This document shows positions 7,992-16,537 of a DNA stretch of 24,155 bases, one piece after another. The translations under genes and the position numbers were made by a program. Source of the DNA: JAAFIP01 sp043778205 (GTDB lineage Bacteria; Pseudomonadota; Gammaproteobacteria; Burkholderiales; Burkholderiaceae_C); contig JAYWGO010000043.1 in assembly GCA_043778205.1 (NCBI GenBank), forward strand, positions 1 through 24,155. Reading direction: 5' to 3'. A model generated the notes under the pieces. The model saw nothing but the letters and a program-made list of their open reading frames with translations, did not search any database and was not told the origin of the DNA. Numbering within the stretch: position 1 is the stretch's first letter; the number at the start of each line of letters is the position of its first letter.

Positions 7992-8276
7992 TTAACGGGT
8001 AGCAGGTACCAGTGGCGCAGATGCACCTTGCACGGGCGCAGGTGAAGTTGCAGGTGGCGTTGCAGCAGCAGGTGCCGACGCTGCGCCCCATGGCAGTAAA
8101 ATTTGCGGCAAGCTTGCCCGGTTGCGCGCAGCCGTCTCAGTGGGCAAAACCAAATCGCCTTTTTGACCACAAGCCGATATGGCACATGCACATACCAGTG
8201 CAATGACTACGGCTGTCTTCAGACGGTGTCCGCCTTGCTTGTGCTGTGTGCCTACAATGTAATGCTTAAAATCCAT
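7992..8276 (-). CDS. lptM: LptM-like LPS translocon maturation lipoprotein
   Basis: LptM (formerly YifL) is a small lipoprotein that helps the LptDE outer-membrane LPS translocon form its correct disulfides. The 94-aa product has a lipoprotein signal ending in the lipobox AISAC with the lipidated Cys at 36, followed immediately by GQKGDLVLP, the family hallmark (usually CGQKGPLYLP). The remainder is an Ala/Pro/Ser-rich tail. The pre-Cys region (35 residues) is longer than usual, but no other ATG, GTG or TTG exists in frame. Two overlapping open frames on the same strand are shadows. It is divergent from cyaY with only 25 bases between starts. In many Burkholderiales lysA follows this gene; here it does not. 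Confidence 0.85.
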   Translation of the reverse strand: MDFKHYIVGTQHKQGGHRLKTAVVIALVCACAISACGQKGDLVLPTETAARNRASLPQILLPWGAASAPAAATPPATSPAPVQGASAPLVPATR

Positions 8277-8301
8277 AACCTAGATTGTAATTTGTGCTGC
8301 T

Positions 8302-8628
8302 ATGACTGATTTGGAATACACCGACTGTGCTGAACTTCTGCTGCGCACAGTGGAGGCCCATTGCGACCGTATCAACGACGAAACCGATGCTGACATCGAC
8401 AACCAGCGTGTGGGCGGCATGATCACACTGACCTTTACCAACCGCAGCCAAATCATCATTAATTTGCAAAAACCACTGCACGAGGTCTGGTTGGCTGCCC
8501 GTGCAGGCGGTTTCCATTACAAATTCAGCGGTCAATGGCGCAATACGCGCGATGCATCGGAGTTTTTTGCCGACTTAAGCTTGCATGCATCACAGCAATC
8601 GGGACTGGCGTTGCAATTTAGCAGCTAG
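8302..8628 (+). CDS. cyaY: Iron donor protein CyaY (frataxin homologue)
   Basis: CyaY binds iron and modulates iron-sulfur cluster assembly on IscS/IscU in the cytoplasm. The 108-aa length is normal. The first helix ends in an acidic patch (INDETDADID, residues ~24-33), the usual iron-binding surface. It is followed by the beta-sheet core GGMITLTFTNRSQIIIN and the family motifs LHEVWLAARAGGFHY and W-x-x-TRDASEFF. It is divergent from lptM. Its TAG stop shares the palindrome CTAG (8625-8628) with the TAG of mrcA on the other strand, so the two genes converge with a four-base overlap and no room for a terminator. Confidence 0.95.
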   Translation: MTDLEYTDCAELLLRTVEAHCDRINDETDADIDNQRVGGMITLTFTNRSQIIINLQKPLHEVWLAARAGGFHYKFSGQWRNTRDASEFFADLSLHASQQSGLALQFSS

Positions 8629-11018
8629 TTTTTAAACAAGTCCAGAATACTTTTCTTTTCCTCTGGCTCAGGGGGTGCATTTTGCGTTTCATTTTCTACC
8701 GGAGCGGGCCGGTCTTCTAAGCCTAAGCTGCGCACACCCGCGCCCTTGACAAACTCTTCGTAGTACCAGTCTCCGCCAATGTTCAGCACGCCAGCAGGCA
8801 CCACAGGCTCGATGACAGGCACGCCTTTAAGCGCGGTTTCCATAAAGCTAATCCATATCGGCAGGCTCAGGCCGCCGCCGGTCTCTTTGTCGCCCAGTTT
8901 GCGCGGGGTGTCATAGCCTATCCAAGTCACTGCGGCCAAAGTGGGCTGGTAGCCAGCAAACCACGCATCCAAGGAATCGTTGGTGGTACCTGTTTTGCCG
9001 TAAATATCGGTGCGCTTGAGCAGCGCCTGGGCTTTGGCAGCAGTACCCGAGCGCGTCACCTCTTGCAGCAAACTGCCCATGATAAAAGCGTTGCGTGCGT
9101 CGATGCTGCGCATGGTTTCGTCGTGCGGCGCTGGCATAAAGTCCAGCAGTACTTTGCCTTTTTGGTCGGTAATCTTCGCTACCATCCACGGGTTCACGCG
9201 GTAGCCTCCGTTGGCAAACACGGCGTAACCTGTGGCCATTTGCATGGGGGTGGCAGCACCTGCGCCCAAGGCCATGGTCAGGTAGGCGGGGTGTTTGTCG
9301 GCATCAAAACCAAAGTTGGTAATCCATTCTTGTGCAGTTTGGGGCCCCACAGATTGCAAAATCCGAATCGAAACCATGTTCTTTGACCTGGCCAGGCCAC
9401 GTCGCATCGACATCGGGCCGTCGAAGGTTCCATCGTAATTTTTAGGCTCCCAAGGCTGCCCGCCTGTAACGCCAGCATCAAAAAAGAGTGGCGCATCGTT
9501 GATTACCGTGGCAGGGCTGAGGCCCTTTTCTAAGGCGGCTGAATAGATAAAGGGCTTAAAACTGGAGCCTGGCTGTCGCCAAGCCTGGGTAACATGGTTA
9601 AATTTGTTCTTGTCGTAGTCAAAACCACCTACCAAGGCGCGCACGCTGCCATCACGCGGGTCAAGCGCTACAAATGCACCTTCAACCTCAGGCAATTGGG
9701 TCATCTCCCAAGTGCCTTTGCTGGTTTTGGCGACGCGAATCAAGGCACCACGGCGGATCTTAATGTTAGGCGCAGCTTTATCAGACAGTCCCGACAGCGC
9801 CGGGCGCAGGCCTTCGCCCGTGATCTCGATGGTTTCGCTGTTCAGGCGCAATGCAACAATCTTTTTAGTGCTGGCTTCTAGCACTACCGCAGACATAATA
9901 TCGTCGTTATCGGGGCGTTCGGCCAGGGCTTCGTCAATAGCTTCTTCAGCTTCACGGGGGTCTTTGGACAGCTCAATGAATTTTTCTGGCCCACGGTATG
10001 CCTGGCGGCGCTCAAAATCCATAATGCCTTTGCGCAGCGCACGGTACGCTGCTTGCTGCTCGTTGCTGCGTAGCGTGGTAATCACATTGAGCCCGCGCGT
10101 GTAGGCTTCTTCGCCGTACTGGGCGTAAATCAGCTGGCGTACCGTTTCAGCCACATATTCGGCATGCACACGGGTAGTGTCAGGGCCTGTTTTAAGCTTG
10201 ATGTCCTCAACCTTGGCTACCAGTGCTTGTTCGGCGGTAATAAAGTTGTTTTCCACCATCCGGTCGATGATGTACAGCTGGCGTATGCGGGCCCGCTTAG
10301 GGTTGACGATAGGGTTGTAGGCAGACGGTGCCTTGGGCAAGCCCGCCAACATGGCTGCTTGGGCAATGCTCACATCTTTTAAAGGCTTGCCAAAATACGC
10401 GTCGCTTGCCGCTGAAAAACCATAGGCTCTGTTACCTAAGAAGATTTGGTTCATGTAGATTTCTAAAATCTGGTCTTTGGTGAGCATGTGCTCTAGCTTG
10501 AATGTGAGCAGCACCTCATAGATTTTGCGCATGTAGTTTTTATCAGACGACAGATAGACATTGCGCGCTACTTGCATCGTGATGGTGGACGCACCTTGGC
10601 TGCGCGCACGCCCCAAATTGGCCAAGGCTGCCCGCGCAAAGCCTTTGTAAGAGACGCCACTGTGCTCAAAAAAATCAGCGTCTTCAATGGCCAGCACCGC
10701 ATTGACCATGATTTTGGGAATGTCTTTGATGGGAGTTAAGTTGCGCCGCTCTTCACCAAACTCGCCCAGCAAAGCGCCATCTGCAGAGTAAACACGCAAG
10801 GGGAGCTTGGGGCGGTAGTCTGCTAAGTCAGAAATGTCAGGCAGATTAGGGTAGGCTACGGCCAAAGCAGTGGCTATGCCCATCAGCAGCGCCACTAATG
10901 CAGCTACCGCTAGCCCAATGAGCCCCAAGAATATCTTCAGCAGCATGCCATACCATGTACGCTGCGAGCTGCCGCGAGAGGCTGGTTGGGGTGTTGTGGG
11001 AGATATCGAGTCTGGCAT
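8625..11018 (-). CDS. mrcA: Class A penicillin-binding protein 1A
   Basis: This bifunctional enzyme polymerises and cross-links peptidoglycan in the periplasm, anchored by one N-terminal membrane helix (about residues 25-55 of 797). The glycosyltransferase (GT51) domain contains the catalytic motif EDADFFEHSG (E112) and QGASTITMQ. An OB-like insertion lies between the two domains. The transpeptidase domain has SSFK (485-488, Ser nucleophile), SKN (545-547) and KTGT (675-678), so all active-site motifs are intact. The tail is Pro/Glu-rich. ATG 11018 is preferred; an upstream ATG at 11075 overlaps a good -10 hexamer at 11076-11081. The divergent arrangement with pilM is conserved in many beta- and gammaproteobacteria. 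Confidence 0.95.
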   Translation of the reverse strand: MPDSISPTTPQPASRGSSQRTWYGMLLKIFLGLIGLAVAALVALLMGIATALAVAYPNLPDISDLADYRPKLPLRVYSADGALLGEFGEERRNLTPIKDIPKIMVNAVLAIEDADFFEHSGVSYKGFARAALANLGRARSQGASTITMQVARNVYLSSDKNYMRKIYEVLLTFKLEHMLTKDQILEIYMNQIFLGNRAYGFSAASDAYFGKPLKDVSIAQAAMLAGLPKAPSAYNPIVNPKRARIRQLYIIDRMVENNFITAEQALVAKVEDIKLKTGPDTTRVHAEYVAETVRQLIYAQYGEEAYTRGLNVITTLRSNEQQAAYRALRKGIMDFERRQAYRGPEKFIELSKDPREAEEAIDEALAERPDNDDIMSAVVLEASTKKIVALRLNSETIEITGEGLRPALSGLSDKAAPNIKIRRGALIRVAKTSKGTWEMTQLPEVEGAFVALDPRDGSVRALVGGFDYDKNKFNHVTQAWRQPGSSFKPFIYSAALEKGLSPATVINDAPLFFDAGVTGGQPWEPKNYDGTFDGPMSMRRGLARSKNMVSIRILQSVGPQTAQEWITNFGFDADKHPAYLTMALGAGAATPMQMATGYAVFANGGYRVNPWMVAKITDQKGKVLLDFMPAPHDETMRSIDARNAFIMGSLLQEVTRSGTAAKAQALLKRTDIYGKTGTTNDSLDAWFAGYQPTLAAVTWIGYDTPRKLGDKETGGGLSLPIWISFMETALKGVPVIEPVVPAGVLNIGGDWYYEEFVKGAGVRSLGLEDRPAPVENETQNAPPEPEEKKSILDLFKN

Positions 11019-11358
11019 GGTTGCTTTGCGTGAAGGCGCACCAGCAAAATTGGCAGTGCGCAGACCTAAGAACACATTATAGAAATGCAGCCTTCAGGTG
11101 TGCAGTGCACTACAGGCAAATATGTTGCGCAAATGCAACTGCACCCGAGGCGTTGCCAGATATTACAAAATGTTGGCTAAATATGTAGAGACCACTAGCT
11201 TCAAAGCGTGGGATTTTGACAACGCTGGGAAACCAGTAAAAAAGAAAAAGTCGTTGCAGTTCAACATGCTTACTGATAGCATTGAAGTACTTTCTTAAGT
11301 TTAGACGCACAAATTTTCAGCTTAGCTGCATACCCTACAGAACACTGCGGAGATCGAC
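11019..11358. other. Divergent mrcA/pilM intergenic region
   Basis: These 340 bases separate two divergent operons and should hold both promoters. The mrcA promoter candidate is at 11076-11104. On the pilM side a perfect TTGACA (11216-11221) is present, but the downstream hexamer is poor (TAAAAA after 15 bases), so I do not call it. A plus-strand open frame from 11098 to 11298 ends in a Lys-run and a 39-residue segment of protein-like composition. It lacks a ribosome binding site and any family resemblance, so it is not called a gene. Confidence 0.5.
11076..11104 (-). promoter_or_regulatory. Candidate sigma-70 promoter for mrcA
   Basis: On the minus strand TGCACA (4 of 6 to the -35 consensus) is followed after 17 bases by a perfect TATAAT. 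Transcription would begin near 11070, giving a leader of about 50 bases to the ATG at 11018. This supports that start over the one at 11075. Confidence 0.5.
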
Positions 11359-12438
11359 TTGATTCCATTTGCATCGCTTTTTAGTCGCCAACCAGCGCCG
11401 CTCATTGGGCTAGACATCAGCTCATCCAGCGTCAAACTGGTCGAGCTTGGTCGCGGCAAAGACGGCGAGCTCATTCTGGAGCGTTGCGCTGTAGAGCAGC
11501 TTGAAAAAGGCTGGATCACGGATGGGAACGTGGAAAAGTTCGAAGAAGTGGCAGATGCCATCCGCCGTGTGGTCAAGAAAAGCGGCACCAAAACTAAAAA
11601 TGTGGCCATGTCATTGCCGGCTTCTGCAGTTATTACCAAAAAAATCATTTTGCCCGGCGGCTTGTCAGATGCCGAGCTGGAGCTGCAAGTTGAGTCAGAG
11701 GCCAACCAGTACATTCCCTTTTCACTAGATGAAGTGAGTTTGGATTTTTGTGTTGTCGGTCCTAGCGGCTCGTCTGCTGGCGATGTTGAAGTGTTGATAG
11801 CGGCCTCACGGCGCGAAAAGGTACAAGACCGCCAAGGCCTGGCCGAGGCGGCAGGACTTAAACCGACTGTGGTGGATGTAGAGTCCTACGCGTCGCGCTT
11901 AGCTACTGGTCGCCTTATCGATGCCTTGCCAAATAAAGGTGCTGATGTGATGGTGGCGCTCTTTGAAGTGGGTGCAATGACCACCAGCATGCAAGTGATA
12001 CGCAACGATGAAGTCTTGTATGACCGCGACCAAGCCTTTGGAGGTGCGCAGTTGACCCAACTTATCGTGCGCCAGTATGGCTTTTCCCCCGAAGAAGCTG
12101 AGGCAAAAAAGCGCAGTGGTGAACTACCTGAAGACTACGAAAGCGGCGTGCTACGCCCCTTTGTTGAAAATTTGGCCCAAGAAGTGGGCCGTGCTTTGCA
12201 GTTCTTTTTTACCAGCACCCCGTATAACCGAATAGATTACATCATGTTGGCAGGGGGTTCGTCATCGTTGCCGGGCCTCACAGAGGCAGTAACGGCCCAT
12301 ACAACTTTTACGTGCCAGGTGCTTAACCCGTTTGAAGGCATGGCAATGGGTTCAGGTGTGCGCGAGAACAAAATGCGCCGCGAAGCGCCTTCCTACTTAA
12401 GCGCTTGCGGTTTGGCCATGCGGAGGTTTCTACAGTGA
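11359..12438 (+). CDS. pilM: Type IV pilus assembly protein PilM
   Basis: PilM is a cytoplasmic actin-like ATPase that docks on the N-terminal tail of PilN and links the cytoplasmic pilus ATPases to the membrane alignment complex. The 359-aa length is standard. The N-terminal motif LIGLDISSSSVKLVEL (residues ~13-28) is the phosphate-binding loop of the family. The C-terminal half has the second actin-like motif IMLAGGSSSLPGL, and NPFEGMAMG follows later. The start is TTG at 11359, preceded by GGAGA at 11349-11353; no ATG fits the family N terminus. It is the first gene of a five-gene operon and overlaps pilN as GTGA. Confidence 0.95.
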   Translation: MIPFASLFSRQPAPLIGLDISSSSVKLVELGRGKDGELILERCAVEQLEKGWITDGNVEKFEEVADAIRRVVKKSGTKTKNVAMSLPASAVITKKIILPGGLSDAELELQVESEANQYIPFSLDEVSLDFCVVGPSGSSAGDVEVLIAASRREKVQDRQGLAEAAGLKPTVVDVESYASRLATGRLIDALPNKGADVMVALFEVGAMTTSMQVIRNDEVLYDRDQAFGGAQLTQLIVRQYGFSPEEAEAKKRSGELPEDYESGVLRPFVENLAQEVGRALQFFFTSTPYNRIDYIMLAGGSSSLPGLTEAVTAHTTFTCQVLNPFEGMAMGSGVRENKMRREAPSYLSACGLAMRRFLQ

Positions 12439-13103
12439 TTCTGATTAACCTATTGCCGCACCGCGAGGCGGCGCGCAAGCGACGTAAAGATGCTTTTTAT
12501 GTATCACTAGGAATTGCTGCACTGCTAGGTGGTTTGATTTGCGGTGCCGTTTACGGCTGGTACCAAGCGCAAATATCCAGCCAACAAAATAAAAACTTAT
12601 TTTTGCAAGGCCAGATTAAGACACTGGAGACGCAAATTAAAGACGTTGCCAATCTGCAGTCTGAGATTGCGGCCTTGCGTGCGCGCCAACAAGCAGTGGA
12701 AGACCTGCAATCAGACCGTAATATTCCCGTGAACCTGCTCAACGAGTTGGTCAAACAGTTGCCAGATGGTGTCTACGTTGATTCTATGAAGCAAGACGGC
12801 GTAAACCTGACTTTGATAGGCGTTGCGCAGTCAAATGAGCGAATCTCGGAGCTGCTGCGCAACCTGGCTAATAACAGCACGTGGTTGACCAAACCTGAGT
12901 TGGTGCAAATTGTGGCAAAAATAGTCACGCTAAGTCCGCGTGACCAGCGGCGCGTGGCAGATTTTACGATCAAAGCACGTATTACCAGGCCAGCAGAAGC
13001 AGCCAAAGCGGCCGCATCTGCAGCCAGTGCAGTTATAGCTGAAGTTCCCGTAGCTAAGCCAGCAGTTAGCGCTTCTGCTGCCAGCAGCGCTAAAAAAGCC
13101 TAA
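12435..13103 (+). CDS. pilN: Type IV pilus assembly protein PilN
   Basis: PilN is a bitopic inner-membrane protein that pairs with PilO. The start is GTG at 12435, overlapping the pilM stop (GTGA), with a strong GGAGGT at 12423-12428. This start gives the conserved cytoplasmic peptide ILINLLPHRE, the PilM-binding segment; an ATG at 12405 would add ten residues that do not fit. A membrane helix spans about 22-44, then a coiled coil to about 95 and a small ferredoxin-like domain. The last 30 residues are an Ala/Lys/Val-rich, probably disordered tail. The product is 222 aa. Confidence 0.95.
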   Translation: MILINLLPHREAARKRRKDAFYVSLGIAALLGGLICGAVYGWYQAQISSQQNKNLFLQGQIKTLETQIKDVANLQSEIAALRARQQAVEDLQSDRNIPVNLLNELVKQLPDGVYVDSMKQDGVNLTLIGVAQSNERISELLRNLANNSTWLTKPELVQIVAKIVTLSPRDQRRVADFTIKARITRPAEAAKAAASAASAVIAEVPVAKPAVSASAASSAKKA

Positions 13104-13114
13104 GAGTTATACAG

Positions 13115-13795
13115 ATGGCAAAAACTCCCAAAATTAATATCGACTTCGCCGCATGGGGCGAAGGTATTCAGTCCCAGTTTCGAGGCCTCAATCCTAATGA
13201 TCCTTCAAGCTGGCCTGCATCTCCTAAATATGCTTTGTGCCTCTTGGTTACAGTCTTGGTGGTTACGGGTTTGTGGTTTGCATGGCTTACTACCTCTGAC
13301 GAAGAGTTGAAAGCTGAAGAAGCCAAAGAAGTGACCCTGCGTGAGGACTACAAGAAGAAATTGGTTCAGGCAGTGAACTTAGAAGCTTTGAAAAAGCAGC
13401 GCGAACAAGTTCAGCAGTATGTAACGCAGCTAGAAAAACAGCTGCCTAGCAAGGCGGAAATGGACGCTTTGTTGTCGGACATTAACCAAGCTGGTTTAGG
13501 ACGCAGCCTATTATTTGACTTTTTCAAGCCTGGTGCGGTTAGCGTTAAGGAATACTACGCTGAGCTGCCGATCAGTCTGCGCGTGGTGGGCAAATACCAC
13601 GATATTGGCTCGTTTGCTGCAGATATAGCCAACCTTTCGCGCATCGTTACCTTAAATAATTTAAATATTGCACCGGCTAAAGATGGCAATTTAGGTCTTG
13701 AAGCCATAGCGAGGACTTACCGCTATTTAGACCCAGAAGAAATTGCAGCGCAGCGCAAAGCCGCATCTGCGCCAGCAGCGGGAGCGAAGAAATGA
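13115..13795 (+). CDS. pilO: Type IV pilus assembly protein PilO
   Basis: PilO is the membrane partner of PilN in the alignment complex joining the inner-membrane platform to PilP and the secretin. The 226-aa product has a cytoplasmic N terminus, one membrane helix near 41-62, a coiled coil through about 115 (LEALKKQREQVQQYV, LEKQLPSKAEM) and a periplasmic domain with ELPISLRVVGKYHDIG, a typical PilO motif. The Ala-rich C terminus is short. It starts 11 bases after pilN, and its stop overlaps the pilP start as ATGA. Confidence 0.95.
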   Translation: MAKTPKINIDFAAWGEGIQSQFRGLNPNDPSSWPASPKYALCLLVTVLVVTGLWFAWLTTSDEELKAEEAKEVTLREDYKKKLVQAVNLEALKKQREQVQQYVTQLEKQLPSKAEMDALLSDINQAGLGRSLLFDFFKPGAVSVKEYYAELPISLRVVGKYHDIGSFAADIANLSRIVTLNNLNIAPAKDGNLGLEAIARTYRYLDPEEIAAQRKAASAPAAGAKK

Positions 13796-14346
13796 GTCTA
13801 ATGCCGCATGTTAAATTCACATCGGTAGTGGTGATTGCTATTGCACTACTGTCCGGCTGCACCGACGGCGAGCAAGAAGACTTGCAGCGCTGGATGACCG
13901 AGCAACGCAATGCAACCAAGCCTACCGTGGTGCCTATTCCAGAGCCCAAGCGTTTCAGCGCAGCGCCTTACCAGCAAGAGGCCGCCACTGAGCCGTTTAG
14001 CAGCCAAAAGTTGACCCAAGCGCTCAAGCGTGACTCAACCCAGGCCACTGCTAATGCTGGCTTGGTGGCTCCTGAGCTGAACCGCCGCAAAGAGCCGCTA
14101 GAGGCGTTCCCGTTGGACACCATGGCCTTGGTAGGCAGCCTACTACCTGCAGGCCAACAAGTTGCACTGGTGCGCGTAGACAACTTGCTGTACCAGGTCA
14201 AATTAGGCAATTACCTAGGTCAAAACTATGGAAAAGTCACCAAAGTCAGTGAGACTGAGGTGGTTTTGAGAGAAATTGTGCAAGACGCAGCCGGTGAATG
14301 GATTGAACGCCAGGCTAATTTGCAGCTACAAGAGAGGTCTAAATAA
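13792..14346 (+). CDS. pilP: Type IV pilus inner-membrane lipoprotein PilP
   Basis: PilP links the PilNO dimer to the periplasmic part of the PilQ secretin. The 184-aa protein has a lipoprotein signal with lipobox LLSGC (Cys at about 23). A long flexible Pro/Gln-rich linker (about 30-110) follows, then a compact C-terminal domain with the typical LPAGQQVALVRVDNLLYQVKLG-like core and LGQNYGKV (positions ~123-160). It overlaps pilO at ATGA, and its TAA overlaps the pilQ ATG as TAATG, so all junctions in this part of the operon are translationally coupled. Confidence 0.94.
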   Translation: MSLMPHVKFTSVVVIAIALLSGCTDGEQEDLQRWMTEQRNATKPTVVPIPEPKRFSAAPYQQEAATEPFSSQKLTQALKRDSTQATANAGLVAPELNRRKEPLEAFPLDTMALVGSLLPAGQQVALVRVDNLLYQVKLGNYLGQNYGKVTKVSETEVVLREIVQDAAGEWIERQANLQLQERSK

Positions 14347-16493
14347 TGAGACAAGTAACTATGACAATGATTCGCACCTTAGCGACACTAGGCCTGGCGA
14401 TTAGCGCATTTTCTGCACAAGCCCAAAACACCATCGAATCGGTAGCTGGTTCTATCCAAGGCGGTGTTGAAGTTGTGCGCGTTGACTTTGCACAACCTTT
14501 GGTAGCTGTACCAACAGGTTTTACGATCCAGTCACCAGCGCGCATAGCCTTGGATTTTCCTGGCGTGACAAATGCATTAGGCCGGACGCAGGTTGAAATT
14601 AACCAGGGCAATTTGAAGTCAGCCAATGTGGTGCAAGCCGGAGAACGAACCCGCTTGGTGCTTAACCTTAAGCAGTCCACTACCTACAAAGCTGAGATTC
14701 AAGGTAAATCATTATTGGTTTTCATGGAGCCATTGTCTGCAGCTGTTGCACCCGCAGCGTCTACCCAGCCACAAGCTAGCTTTGCAGAAAACCGTAACCG
14801 TGACTCGCTGTCGCTGAAAGACATTGACTTTCGCCGTGCGCCTGACGGTGCTGGCCGCTTGGTGGTGGATTTGGCTAACAACCAAGTCGGTGTAGATATC
14901 AAGCAGCAAGGTCAAAACTTGGTTGTTGAATTCTTGAAAACATCATTGCCAGAAGGCTTGCGCCGCAAGCTGGACGTAGGTGACTTTGGAACACCTGTGC
15001 AGCTCATCAGCACCTTCCAAGTAGGTGACCGTGTACGTATGGTGGTAGAGCCCAAAGGCCAGTGGGAGCACAGTGCGTACCAAAGTGACAGCCAATTTGT
15101 ACTCGAGGTGCGCCAGCAAAAGGTTGACCCGACCAAACTTACCAAAGGCCCTGGCTATAGTGGTGAAAAGTTATCACTTAACTTTCAAAATATTGAAGTA
15201 CGTTCGCTTTTGCAGGTTATTGCTGACTTCACAAATTTCAACGTGATCACTTCTGATTCTGTGACAGGCGGCGTAACCCTTCGTTTGAAAGACGTGCCTT
15301 GGGATCAGGCACTGGACATTATTTTGCAGGCCAAAGGCTTGGGCATGCGTAAAACAGGCAATGTGCTCTGGATCGCACCTAAAGACGAAATTACTACCAA
15401 AGAACGCCTGGAGCTAGAGTCGATAGCTGCGCTGCAAAACCTAGAGCCCGTGCGCTCACAAGCTTTCCAGCTCAACTATACCAAAGCCGCTGAAATTGCC
15501 CTTCAGATTGGCCAAAGCAGCGGCGGCGGCGGTAGCGGTGGTAATCAAAATAGTACCCGCATTTTGTCTGCGCGGGGCAGTGTAATTGCCGAGCCACGTA
15601 CTAACCAGTTGTTCGTGACTGACATCCCCTCCAAATTGGAGCAAGTTCAATCTTTGATTACAAAGCTGGACATAGCCGTGCGCCAAGTATTGATAGAGGC
15701 CCGCATAGTTGAAGCGTCGGACACGTTTGGCCGGTCTTTAGGTGTCAAGCTAGGTGCCGCTGACCTGCGCGGCGTGCGTGGTGGCGATGCCGGATATGGT
15801 TTATTTGGTAATAATCGCGTTGCTTACACGGGAACCTACGCTGGTGCAGGTATCACCAACGGCTCCGTACAGGGGCAGTTAGATACAAACAATACATCCT
15901 TTTTAAGCCTACCTGCAATAGGCCAAGGCGGATTTAATCCAGCTAGCATAGGCTTGTCTATCTTCAGTTCAGCAGCCAACCGCTTTTTGTTGCTGGAGCT
16001 GAGCGCTTTAGAAGCAGACGGCAAAGGCAAAGTGGTGTCTAGCCCCCGTGTAGTTACAGCCGATCAAACCCGTGCACTTATTGAACAAGGCACCGAGCTG
16101 CCTTACCAAGTAGCCTCTTCTAGCGGCGCTACATCGATTGCATTTAGAAAGGCCAACCTTAAGCTAGAGGTTACGCCACAAATTACACCAGAAGGCAACA
16201 TTATTTTAGACCTTGATGTCAACAAAGACAGTGTGGGCCAGTCTACTGCAGCAGGCTTTGCTATCAACACCAAACACATCAAAACCCAAGTGCTTGTGGA
16301 AAACGGTGGCACTGTAGTGATTGGTGGTATCTTTGAACTCAACGAGGTTGAGAACGAAACACGTGTTCCGTTGTTGGGTGATATACCTATTCTGGGGAAT
16401 TTGTTTAAAAGCAAATCTCGTAGCTCTAACAAGCAAGAGATGCTGGTGTTTATTACACCTAAGATGGTGTCTGATAGAGCGGCAGTGCGCTAA
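14346..16493 (+). CDS. pilQ: Type IV pilus secretin PilQ
   Basis: PilQ forms the outer-membrane gate through which the pilus emerges and DNA may enter. The 715-aa product has a signal peptide ending AQA near residue 26. Two AMIN peptidoglycan-binding domains follow (about 37-128 and 155-257), then an STN/N0 domain (about 275-345) and an N1 domain (about 370-445) containing a glycine-rich loop (391-400). The secretin barrel runs from 447 to 710, with VENGGTVVIGG and VPLLGDIPILGNLFK. An AGAGG-like site (AGAGAGG, before 14340) precedes the ATG, which overlaps the pilP stop. There is no terminator after it; the next gene begins 44 bases on. Confidence 0.96.
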   Translation: MRQVTMTMIRTLATLGLAISAFSAQAQNTIESVAGSIQGGVEVVRVDFAQPLVAVPTGFTIQSPARIALDFPGVTNALGRTQVEINQGNLKSANVVQAGERTRLVLNLKQSTTYKAEIQGKSLLVFMEPLSAAVAPAASTQPQASFAENRNRDSLSLKDIDFRRAPDGAGRLVVDLANNQVGVDIKQQGQNLVVEFLKTSLPEGLRRKLDVGDFGTPVQLISTFQVGDRVRMVVEPKGQWEHSAYQSDSQFVLEVRQQKVDPTKLTKGPGYSGEKLSLNFQNIEVRSLLQVIADFTNFNVITSDSVTGGVTLRLKDVPWDQALDIILQAKGLGMRKTGNVLWIAPKDEITTKERLELESIAALQNLEPVRSQAFQLNYTKAAEIALQIGQSSGGGGSGGNQNSTRILSARGSVIAEPRTNQLFVTDIPSKLEQVQSLITKLDIAVRQVLIEARIVEASDTFGRSLGVKLGAADLRGVRGGDAGYGLFGNNRVAYTGTYAGAGITNGSVQGQLDTNNTSFLSLPAIGQGGFNPASIGLSIFSSAANRFLLLELSALEADGKGKVVSSPRVVTADQTRALIEQGTELPYQVASSSGATSIAFRKANLKLEVTPQITPEGNIILDLDVNKDSVGQSTAAGFAINTKHIKTQVLVENGGTVVIGGIFELNEVENETRVPLLGDIPILGNLFKSKSRSSNKQEMLVFITPKMVSDRAAVR

Positions 16494-16537
16494 AATTTAC
16501 CTTTGAATATGACTTGTTATTTAGTGTGGGACCTCTT

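Noticed and set aside
7834..8203. Two further minus-strand frames overlapping lptM
   Set aside because: Only the 7992-8276 frame has the lipobox and GQKGDLVLP motif.
11216..11242. TTGACA-based promoter for pilM
   Set aside because: The -35 is perfect but no acceptable -10 hexamer lies at 16-18 bases.
11098..11298. Small plus-strand frame in the mrcA-pilM gap
   Set aside because: No ribosome binding site or recognisable family; an opposing frame of equal length is also open there.
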